Assembly: GCA_964292325.1 (NCBI GenBank)
Contig: CAXYVG010000008.1
Span: 1 to 60,230 of the forward strand
DNA from: CTSoil-075 sp964292325
GTDB lineage: Bacteria > Bacillota > Negativicutes > DSM-13327
Length of the DNA stretch: 60,230 nucleotides
Direction: 5' to 3'
The translations under genes and the position numbers were made by a program. The notes under the pieces are model-generated. The model worked only from the letters and a program-made list of their open reading frames with translations. It made no database searches and was not told the DNA's origin. Position 1 is the stretch's first letter, and the number at the start of each line of letters is the position of its first letter. This document shows positions 53,451-60,230 of the stretch, piece by piece.

Positions 53451-53648
53451 ATAAGTAGCTGATTAAATAAGCGGAATCAAGTAGTATAAGCAAAGAACTA
53501 GTCATTTAGTTTGATAGAGCTGCGAAGTTAATTTGTTAATAAAATATCAATAAAGGGAAAAAATGTTTAATGGCGAATGGAGAAAAAGTGAGGCAGAATG
53601 TGTTGGTTATGCAGATTGTTGCTACTGCCTGTGAGGAGATACTGATAT

Positions 53649-54101
53649 ATGATGATTCAAGTAATTTCTATATTTTTAACTATGCTTGTTTCTATGGTTT
53701 TGCTGGGATATGCATTTGGCTTTTTTTTATTCGTATCTGGACCAATGAATTCTTCTGATCTACGACCACTATTGGGATTGTTTTTCGTAAGTACAATCAT
53801 GTTATATAATTTTATACCAAGACTGATTGCTCAATATCCGCCTTTTACAGAGAGCTTATTTTCGGTATCTGGTCACTATATAATATCTACGAAAATACTA
53901 TCTTTTTGTCTTTTAGCATTGTCGCTTCTTTTTCGGAATTTAATCTACTTATGGAGAAGGGAGTGTTTCTCTATTTTTACGAAAGATTATCTTTGGATAT
54001 TTAATCGTGAAAATAAAGAGGGGGAACATAATGATATTTTTTATTCTTGCAGGATTATTGGTTGGAGGAATCATCTATCAATATGTAGCGAAGGAAGCTG
54101 A
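53649..54101 (+). CDS. Membrane protein with about four helices
   Basis: 150 residues; GGAGATACTG precedes ATG 53649. Hydrophobic segments lie at about 5-30, 42-62 and 80-105. The last 45 residues are soluble and overlap the following hydrolase by about 70 bases in another frame, so the true end may be earlier or frameshifted. No family recognised. Coupling suggests it acts with the hydrolase. Confidence 0.45.
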   Translation: MMIQVISIFLTMLVSMVLLGYAFGFFLFVSGPMNSSDLRPLLGLFFVSTIMLYNFIPRLIAQYPPFTESLFSVSGHYIISTKILSFCLLALSLLFRNLIYLWRRECFSIFTKDYLWIFNRENKEGEHNDIFYSCRIIGWRNHLSICSEGS

Positions 54102-54954
54102 AAAGAAAAAATATAAGCCGTTAGGTAGAATGATCGAAGTAGAAGGACATAAAATGCATATTTTTGCGCAAGGAGAGGAGGGACCAACTGTTGTAATAAC
54201 AGGTGGATTGGGTACGTCATCACCTTTTATTGATTTTTACCGGGTGGTTGACGAGTTATCAAAACATACACGTGCTGTTGTGTATGAACGCCCCGGATAT
54301 GGATGGAGCGAATCAGCAAAAACACCTAGAAATGTCGAACAAATTACATTTGAACTGTATAACTTGTTGCATAAAGCCAAAGAAAAGCCCCCATTTTTAT
54401 TTGTGGCGCATTCTTTTGGTTCTTTGGAAGTGATCCATTTTGCCCAAAAGTATCCGAAACTTGTCTTGGGTATTTTGTTTGTCGATGCTGGCAACCCCAC
54501 TTTTTATCAAAATTTTAAAACTCATTCATTTAAAGCTGTAAGTTATATCACTAAATTTATTACCTATATAGGCTTACTGCGGTCTGTTGGAAATATTATA
54601 GAACGATTGGGTGTTTATAAACCACCAGTTTTGCCAGTAGATATCCTGAGAAGAGCAAGGATGATGTTTTATAGCAACTGGTTTAATAATGACAGTATTA
54701 GGGAACTGGATGTTATTAATGATAGTGCTAAGTATGTACTGTCATTTGGTAATCTTGGCGATATACCCTTAACTGTGTTATCAGCAGGCAACAGTATAAG
54801 TAAAATTAAAGGGTGGCGGGAGAGTCAGGAGCAATTAACAACATTGTCTACGCGTAGCCAGCATAAAATCATTACTAATGTAGGTCATGGAATGCCTGTG
54901 ACACACCCTGAGATTGTTGTGAAGGAAATTTTGCATTTTTTAAGTAGATTATAG
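54031..54954 (+). CDS. Alpha/beta hydrolase, membrane-anchored
   Basis: 307 residues from ATG 54031 (GAGGGGG upstream). A hydrophobic N-terminus (MIFFILAGLLVGGIIYQYVA) is probably an anchor. The fold shows VITGGLGTSS (oxyanion loop), YERPGYGWSES, the nucleophile elbow AHSFGS (Ser128) and GHGMPVTHP near the end (His about 285). Substrate unknown; similar proteins act on esters or lactones. A strong terminator follows at 55005. Confidence 0.85.
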   Translation: MIFFILAGLLVGGIIYQYVAKEAEKKKYKPLGRMIEVEGHKMHIFAQGEEGPTVVITGGLGTSSPFIDFYRVVDELSKHTRAVVYERPGYGWSESAKTPRNVEQITFELYNLLHKAKEKPPFLFVAHSFGSLEVIHFAQKYPKLVLGILFVDAGNPTFYQNFKTHSFKAVSYITKFITYIGLLRSVGNIIERLGVYKPPVLPVDILRRARMMFYSNWFNNDSIRELDVINDSAKYVLSFGNLGDIPLTVLSAGNSISKIKGWRESQEQLTTLSTRSQHKIITNVGHGMPVTHPEIVVKEILHFLSRL

Positions 54955-55004
54955 CTAGAATGTTATTTTATCTACAGATTGGTCCGTGTGGCTAAGTTTA
55001 TAAA

Positions 55005-55048
55005 AAATATCAATACCTGCTAATGATTATTAGCAGGTATTGATATTT
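55005..55048. terminator. Strong terminator
   Basis: A perfect 20-bp stem (55005-55024 with 55029-55048) around GATT, with T-run. Ends the hydrolase transcript. Confidence 0.85.
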
Positions 55049-55111
55049 TTATCAGTTTCGATGTGAGTGTGAATCGTGATGGAGAAACGACTTAACGGAC
55101 TAATTTCCTAT

Positions 55112-55216
55112 AGCTGAATGCCTACCCTCCATTCCAGAAGCACGTGCTTTGTTTTTACTGTTACGATGTCTACAGATTTGTTACCCACGTTCAGAGTAGT
55201 TTGTTCCAGCATTAGA
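55112..55216. repeat. Fragment of repeat family B
   Basis: Similar to 21570-21680: TTACGATGTCTAC, ACCC(A/G)CGTTCAGAGTA and TTCCA are shared, with many changes. A worn copy. The remaining bases to 55463 hold no gene but include an AT-rich stretch that may be the promoter of the WYL gene. Confidence 0.5.
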
Positions 55217-55463
55217 TATAAAATTTCTGAGCTGTAAACGAAAAATGTTTTCCGATGGACAAAATAAGTCCTCTTTCATTTACTATACTAATGATAGAGG
55301 TCATTGTGAAAACAAACTTAAATGTAATATTGTACTTACTAACCTTATAGGATTTTTTTTATAAAAATGTAAAATTATAAAGGTTTTTGAGATTTATATG
55401 ATAAATAGTTAACCTTAGTAAGGTTTTATCTAGCCCTTGCAAAGATAGACAGTTTTTAAGGGA

Positions 55464-56126
55464 GTGTGTCATATTAAAAATACAGAAACTTTTGCTCACA
55501 ATAGAAGTAATCGAATATTATCTATGTTTGAACGGCTTAGCAGAAAAGAAATACTATCTAAAGATAGTGAGGCAACTCGATTTGCTGTGGATAGAAAAAC
55601 CATTCAACGTGATATTAATGAACTAAGAATCTATCTAGCCAATTTTGAAGACCATCAAGGGATTGGTGAGATTAAATATTGTAAGAAAAATAAAGGGTAT
55701 ATGTTGGTAGGAACATCAGAAACCTGGTTGACGAATGAACAAATTTTAGCGATGGCAAGGGTTATCTTAGAAAGTCGTGCCTTTTCAAAAATTGAAATCA
55801 ATGAATTGTTAAGCAAGCTAGTGCTACAGTGTCAGCCTACAGAAGCTGAAAAAATCAAGGAAATTATCAGTAATGAGCTATCCCACTATATCTCTGTTCA
55901 GCATGGTAAACCTCTAATGCAATCGATTTGGGGTTTGAGCCAAGCGGTGCGAGAGAAAAAATTGGTGAAAATTCGTTATAAACCGCTAGAGCGAGATGTG
56001 GTGGAACGCTTAATAGAGCCGCAGGGGGTAATTTTTGCCGAATACTATTTTTATCTGATCGGTAAGATACATGGAAAAGAGTATAATAAAAAAAGTAGAT
56101 TTTTTCGGTATGGGGAGGAAATATGA
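55464..56126 (+). CDS. WYL-domain regulator, short
   Basis: 220 residues. The N-terminal winged helix (NRILSMFERLSRKEILS...FAVDRKTIQRDINEL) and the WYL core (ILESRAFSKIEINELL, KLVKIRYKPL...ERLIEPQGVIFAEYYFYLIG) are present. Normal WYL regulators are about 300 residues with a further C-terminal part; here the frame stops soon after the WYL domain. WYL proteins often control defence genes in response to a nucleotide. It overlaps the next start by 4 bases (ATGA), hence coupled; the frame could be C-terminally truncated. Confidence 0.7.
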   Translation: MCHIKNTETFAHNRSNRILSMFERLSRKEILSKDSEATRFAVDRKTIQRDINELRIYLANFEDHQGIGEIKYCKKNKGYMLVGTSETWLTNEQILAMARVILESRAFSKIEINELLSKLVLQCQPTEAEKIKEIISNELSHYISVQHGKPLMQSIWGLSQAVREKKLVKIRYKPLERDVVERLIEPQGVIFAEYYFYLIGKIHGKEYNKKSRFFRYGEEI

Positions 56127-56662
56127 ATTTGGATAAAATTACTGAGTTAGCACAGCTCATAAAGACTAGAAATGAAGTAGATAATTTGATTGCGGCGAGT
56201 ATCAACCGACCGGCATTAGTTGGTCATATTGGGGAATACATAGCATCTCAGATATTTGATATTGAGTTATGTGATTCAGCAACGGCTCAGGCAATTGATG
56301 GGGTATTTCGGTCAGGAACATTAAAAGGTAAGAGTGTAAATATTAAGTGTTACGGTAAAAAGGAGAACATCTTAGATATTATGCCAAAGGTTCTGCCTGA
56401 TTTTTATTTAGTATTAACAGGACCTAAAGGTGAACTCTCTTCTTCGAAGGGTAAAACGAGACCTTTTGCCATCAATTCAGTATTTTTGTTTAATGCCAAG
56501 CAATTAATGGAGGTTTTAATTTCACGAAAGGTTAAAATTGGAATTGCTACCAGCGTGATAAGTTCGTTATGGGATAGTGCAGAGATATATCCCAAACAGA
56601 GTGCGTTACTACAAGTAACCGAGGAAATGAGACAGCAATTGGCAAAGTTTCATGTAGAATAG
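56123..56662 (+). CDS. PD-(D/E)XK-like small protein (DUF6998-like)
   Basis: 179 residues; the start overlaps the WYL gene. VGHIGEYIASQIFD, then AIDGVF and GKSVNIKCYGK, follow the E...D...K spacing of DUF6998-type nuclease-like domains. It could be a nuclease under WYL control. Start and length are credible, but by eye the family name is uncertain. Confidence 0.55.
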   Translation: MNLDKITELAQLIKTRNEVDNLIAASINRPALVGHIGEYIASQIFDIELCDSATAQAIDGVFRSGTLKGKSVNIKCYGKKENILDIMPKVLPDFYLVLTGPKGELSSSKGKTRPFAINSVFLFNAKQLMEVLISRKVKIGIATSVISSLWDSAEIYPKQSALLQVTEEMRQQLAKFHVE

Positions 56663-56711
56663 GGGTGATATTGATTCGTGTATAGAGCTAAGAGGGGAGT
56701 TGATTGTTGCT

Positions 56712-57415
56712 ATGAAAAAGAATCAATTTATAAGTAAATCCCAGTATATTAGAGGACGCCAATGTTTAAAATCCTTATGGCTATATCGGCGCAAACCAGA
56801 AATCAGAGATGAAATCGGAGCTAACCAGCAAGCCATTTTCGATGCAGGGACGGATGTTGGCATATTGGCGCAGCAGTACTTTCCTGGTGGAGTACTGATA
56901 CCATATGATGGTTTTAGTCTGTCTGAGCAAATAAATTTGACCAAAACTGCTATTGAAAACGGTGCAGATGTTATTTATGAAGCGGCCTTTTGCTATGAAG
57001 ATGTATTTTTTAAGGCTGATATTTTGCGAAGAATATCAGCCGGCTGGGAACTTTATGAAATTTAATGCTACCATTTCAGCGCAGATACATCTATAAGCCT
57101 GGTTTTCGAGGCTCTTATTCTATTAAAAAAATACTGCCTTATATGGTGGATGATCTTTCTTATCAATCACTAGATGTGACTGACGGAGGATCGGCAGTGG
57201 TAACTTGGCTGAGGATGCGACATGAGAGTAATGGGAAAGCGCGTGAACTCCTGCGCCAGCAGCTCTTAGATTACTGCCGAATGGACACATATGCTATGGT
57301 GAAAATATTGGAGAAGATGCAGCAAATCGCAAAGGGGGATGTAGATCAAAATACTGGCGTTATAGGGGACAACTTCTGTCAGGGCAGCGACATTGCAAGT
57401 AACTGTGCAAGATTA
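56712..57415 (+). pseudogene. DUF2779 gene with a large internal deletion
   Basis: The N-terminal part (56712-57065) reads MKKNQFISKSQYIRGRQCLKSLWLY, the start of DUF2779 proteins (about 480 residues). Another frame (57065-57415) reads ILPYMVDDLSYQSLDVTDGGSA and LLDYCRMDTYAMVKILEKM, the end of the same family. About 250 residues between them, which include the nuclease motifs, are missing and the frames no longer match. Confidence 0.75.
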
Positions 57416-57430
57416 AAGGAGGGAAAGAAT

Positions 57431-58144
57431 TTGGAGCATAATAGCAGTAACTTTACTAATGAAGCAATTACTCGATATTTTAGTGAATTGCAGTTCAGAA
57501 TGAATATTTATGATAATGCCAAAAAAGATATGGATGTATATTTGGCCAGTAGTTTCAATGTATTTGACTATATAAAAACAGATGAAAATAAATTATCAGA
57601 TATCATGGCAGATTTATTAAATCCAGAAGGTAAGCATGGACAAAAAGATGCTTTTTTACAGGAATTTATTAAATTATTAACCGATGATTTTTCATATGAT
57701 CTCAATACTTGTAGAGTCGCACGTGAAACTTCAACAGCATATATTGCCAATAATCAAAGGCGGATGGATATTACACTCAAGTTTGCTGATAAATTTGAGA
57801 TTGCCATTGAAAATAAACCGTGGGATAGTGAACAAGAAAACCAGCTACAAGATTATCAAGAGCATTTAACAAGAAAGTATGGGGAAAAATTTTGTCTGGT
57901 GTACATCACTGGCGATGGTTCTCCACCAGTTAGTATTGAGCCTGAGCTGAAAGAACAGATGCTAGATGAAGGAAGACTGGTAGTTTTAACCTATGCTGAC
58001 GAAATGTTAACTTGGCTGGAACATTGCTATAAAGAATGTAAGGCTGAAAAAATCAGGAACTTTATTAAAGATTTTATGCAATATATTGAGAGTGAATTTC
58101 AAAATTCATATGATGATGGGGAGGATGAAGAAGATGGAGAATGA
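57431..58144 (+). CDS. PD-(D/E)XK nuclease-superfamily protein
   Basis: 237 residues from TTG 57431, chosen because AAAGGAGGG (57416-57423) is 7 bases before it. The same frame is open further upstream, but that belongs to the DUF2779 remnant. RRMDITLKF (Asp113) and EIAIENKPW (Glu127, Lys129) give the nuclease signature. Together with YITGDGSPP and the terminal acidic tail it resembles PD-(D/E)XK proteins of the DUF4263-related type. It overlaps the next gene by 11 bases. Confidence 0.65.
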   Translation: MEHNSSNFTNEAITRYFSELQFRMNIYDNAKKDMDVYLASSFNVFDYIKTDENKLSDIMADLLNPEGKHGQKDAFLQEFIKLLTDDFSYDLNTCRVARETSTAYIANNQRRMDITLKFADKFEIAIENKPWDSEQENQLQDYQEHLTRKYGEKFCLVYITGDGSPPVSIEPELKEQMLDEGRLVVLTYADEMLTWLEHCYKECKAEKIRNFIKDFMQYIESEFQNSYDDGEDEEDGE

Positions 58145-58715
58145 AAAGAAAAACTTTATTGCAGACCATGCGTTACTGACCGAAGAAAATTTCCTATTAG
58201 CAGTACAGGTTGCAAATTCATTTGAGGAAATAATGAATAGATTAGTTGATAATTTACTGAGTAAATTGAAGAAAGAACTTAATGAATGTTTAGGGGCTGA
58301 GTGGGAAGTGGAGAACAACTTTGAAGAGAATGCTTTTGAAAAAAACTGGAATTTTGTAGTATATAAGAAAAGCTGGACAGATGATGAATATGCTTTTTAT
58401 TGGTTTGGGTTTGCGCCAGATAGAACAAAAATGGGTAATTTTCACTTTTATGCCATGAGAAATAGCGAAGTTATAAAAAAGCCGCTTACTGCTGTTTATC
58501 AAGCACTTAATGAGCAATACAAGAAAGGGCGAAAGGGTACCGTGTCTGACTGGTATCAGTATGTAGATCACGATTATCTAAATTGGACTCATGACGAGAC
58601 ATTAGTAAAATTATATCGCCAAGAGGAAATGGTAACGTATTTGATACAGCAGTTTATAAAAATGAAAAGTGTTATAGAGCCTATTGTGGATGAGGAAGTA
58701 CAAAAGAATTCTTAA
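58134..58715 (+). CDS. Hypothetical partner of the nuclease
   Basis: 193 residues from ATG 58134 (GGGGAGG upstream), 11-base overlap with the nuclease-like gene. Contains EEIMNRLVDNLLSKLKKELNECLG and a tryptophan-rich middle (WNFVVYKKSWTDDEYAFYWFGFAPDRT). No known family. As a coupled downstream gene it may be an immunity or regulatory partner. It ends 35 bases before repeat B. Confidence 0.5.
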   Translation: MENEKKNFIADHALLTEENFLLAVQVANSFEEIMNRLVDNLLSKLKKELNECLGAEWEVENNFEENAFEKNWNFVVYKKSWTDDEYAFYWFGFAPDRTKMGNFHFYAMRNSEVIKKPLTAVYQALNEQYKKGRKGTVSDWYQYVDHDYLNWTHDETLVKLYRQEEMVTYLIQQFIKMKSVIEPIVDEEVQKNS

Positions 58716-58750
58716 TAAGGTTGTTGCAATTTTTACGTTTCTACTTTATT

Positions 58751-58980
58751 GGTTTGTAGGTCGAAAGAAATATAATGGATTCAACCACTAGAAAAACTAG
58801 AGACCGACCATAAGAGCGTTTGGGAGCCTAATATTTCAGCGTAGCGGGCGACCGCAGTTGCTTCTTGCCTAATCCTAAAGCCTAAAGCAGTGAAACGGGG
58901 AGCATGATCTTCGGCAATGGAGTGAGGGATGAACGGAATTGCTTAGATTTTTTCCTTTGTTGAAGAGGTAGCGGGCGGGT
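58751..58980. repeat. Repeat family B copy 2
   Basis: Nearly identical to 21771-21995 (TTTGTAGGTCGAAAGAAAT..., AAAAACTAGAGACCGACCATAAGAG...). It ends in GCGGGCGGGTT like the other copies and runs into the cut UvrD-like gene at 58993. Confidence 0.7.
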
Positions 58981-58992
58981 TGCACATCATGA

Positions 58993-59427
58993 ATGGTGTT
59001 TATGTTAGTAACCTATATTAGAGCAAAACCAGAGCAATTCACTAATTTCTCGTTGCCCGGATTAAATGAATACTCAATCTTAGAAAATCACAGGTGTACC
59101 AATAAAATTGTTTCTGTGTTGAACGATATTCGAACGGATATTACTCAGAATGGAAAAAGAGATGTTGAGGGAGTACCGCCGAGAATTTTAATAGGGGGAA
59201 AAATATGGACATTAGATAAGGCGTGTGAATTGGCAGGAGGGATAGCTTGTTCTCTCTACTTAGTCCCTGCGACTGAATGGGCTAATGATATATATCCGTT
59301 TAAAGGGAAAGACTATAATAAACCCGGACAAGTTTCAGCGCCGGAATGGGGCATAAGTTTTTCTGATAAAGCCAAGGATGCGATGGAGCCGTATCGATTT
59401 GCAAATATGCTAGCTAATTATGTTTGA
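58993..59427 (+). pseudogene. Fragment of a UvrD-like helicase
   Basis: The frame reads EYSILENHRCTNKIVSVLNDIRTDI, like motif IV of UvrD/Rep-type helicases (YRSTxxIV..LN). The ATP-binding half is absent upstream, where a repeat B copy lies. The rest of the frame is not clearly helicase. It may descend from an OLD-UvrD pair (Gabija-like), but nothing of the partner is here. Confidence 0.4.
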
Positions 59428-59610
59428 AGCTAAAATAGGAATAATAATGATAGTATGAATAAACTCATCGAAATAAGTGATGCTATGTCATAGTGTATCA
59501 ACTGAAATTGAATTTTCTATTGATCTCTTAAACGTCAGGGAAGGTATCGTGAGGATATGTGTGTTGTTTTAGTGGAGATAACAGGATTTTTCGTAAAGTG
59601 ATAGAAATAC

Positions 59611-59646
59611 TAAGTAGAAAGTTAAGTAGAAAGTTAAGTAGAAAGT
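59611..59646 (+). repeat. Three 12-base tandem repeats
   Basis: TAAGTAGAAAGT occurs three times without change, just upstream of the DUF1016 gene. It is probably a slippage tract; phase variation of expression is possible as it lies near the promoter. Confidence 0.7.
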
Positions 59647-59719
59647 ATTGATAAGCGATTTTCTAAATAAAATAAGTAACTGTAATTCCAGAGCGGGATA
59701 TGATCGAGGAGAGAGCAAT

Positions 59720-60230
59720 ATGAATGATTTAAACTTGGTAGAATATAGCTCTTTTATAAAAGAGATCAAGGCAAAGATCTATAGTAGTCAGTATGAAGCA
59801 TTACGAATATTGAATACAGCCTTAATCAATCTATATTGGGAGATTGGGGAAAACATCTTCAGACAGCAGCAGGAGAAAAAATGGGGTAAATCAGTCGTTG
59901 AAGTTTTGGCAAAAGAGCTCCAACAGGAGTTTCCTGGGATAAAGGGATTTTCGGCAGGTAACTTATGGCGTATGAGAAATTTTTATGTATCTTATTCTGA
60001 AAAAGAAAATCTCGCACCATTGGTGCGAGAAATTAGCTGGAGTAAGAATACCGTCATCATGGAAAAATGCAAAGATGACTTAGAACGTGAGTTTTACATA
60101 AAAATGACCAAACGGTATGGCTGGACTAAAAATGTATTGATTAATAATTTAGAGAACAAAACCTATGAAAAATATTGTAACTATTCAGTAGCCTTAATCC
60201 AAATAGCATTTTCAGGCATGCCATCCCAAG
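59720..60230 (+). CDS. DUF1016/YhcG-type nuclease (cut by the window end)
   Basis: At least 170 residues from ATG 59720 (GAGGAGAGAG upstream). Contains INLYWEIGENI, WGKSVVEVLAKELQQEFPGIKGFSAGNLWRMRNFY and LAPLVREISWSKN, the N-terminal DUF1016_N domain that precedes a PD-(D/E)XK nuclease domain beyond the window. Such proteins often accompany restriction systems. Part of this gene is duplicated as a remnant at 47697. Confidence 0.85.
   Translation, partial: MNDLNLVEYSSFIKEIKAKIYSSQYEALRILNTALINLYWEIGENIFRQQQEKKWGKSVVEVLAKELQQEFPGIKGFSAGNLWRMRNFYVSYSEKENLAPLVREISWSKNTVIMEKCKDDLEREFYIKMTKRYGWTKNVLINNLENKTYEKYCNYSVALIQIAFSGMPSQ

Noticed and set aside
53570..53758. 62-codon frame ahead of the membrane protein
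   Set aside because: It overlaps the 150-residue frame and the second half is merely another reading of its membrane segment.
1..60230. CRISPR array
   Set aside because: No regularly spaced repeats of 24-40 bases and no cas genes; the repeats seen are long or tandem.

Overview
The window looks like a low-GC Gram-positive-type chromosome (Firmicutes). The evidence is AT-rich coding DNA, strong AGGAGG ribosome sites with ATG/GTG/TTG starts, many stem-plus-T-run terminators, and AbrB, DUF1659/DUF2922/YvrJ and phage-replisome-organizer families. The style fits the Sporomusa/Pelosinus group, but I cannot prove the genus from the sequence.

Most of the window (about 120 to 48058) is one integrative element of about 47.9 kb inserted in the 3' end of a tRNA-Val(GAC) gene. 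A 53-bp identical direct repeat, the tRNA 3' half, marks both ends (120-172 and 48006-48058). A tyrosine integrase gene lies just inside the left end and points back at the tRNA. Next come a phage-like switch (repressor, operators of the form TATCT-N4-AGATA, Cro-like and excisionase-like genes) and a replication block (replisome organizer, helicase-loader N-domain, and a DUF927-like ATPase at 8255-10084). A large serine recombinase (12011-13615) and two copies of a segment resembling the 3' end of ssrA (6177 and 17790) suggest that another element is nested inside. Between 14 and 27 kb lies accessory cargo: small secreted and membrane proteins, decayed umuC and dprA copies, an amidase with DUF1659/DUF2922/YvrJ, and long hairpin-rich non-coding repeats. 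No capsid, tail, relaxase or conjugation gene was seen.

The right half of the element is an anti-phage island. An operon at 27869-44937 encodes a BREX type 3-like set: BrxF, BrxC, a Zn-ribbon adenine methylase (PglX/PglXI), an SNF2 helicase (BrxHII/DrmD-like), PglZ and a BrxA-like protein. Two insertions make it unusual. One is a DEAH helicase with a DUF1998-type C-terminus plus a phospholipase D-like protein, which recalls DISARM. The other is a translationally coupled pair of an unknown protein and a class III nucleotide cyclase-like protein. A second operon (45387-47122) has an unknown protein, a SecB-like chaperone and a PD-(D/E)XK nuclease, which looks like a toxin-antitoxin-chaperone system.

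To the right of 48058 the DNA is a patchwork of defence and mobile remnants. It holds a Fic protein whose catalytic His is Gln, a DUF4143 ATPase, a truncated HigA-like antitoxin, a decayed second att site with an integrase fragment, an XRE/ImmA-IrrE operon with a cut third gene, an alpha/beta hydrolase, a short WYL regulator, several PD-(D/E)XK-like genes, a UvrD-like fragment and the start of a DUF1016 (YhcG) nuclease. Hairpin-rich repeats sit next to several of the broken genes.
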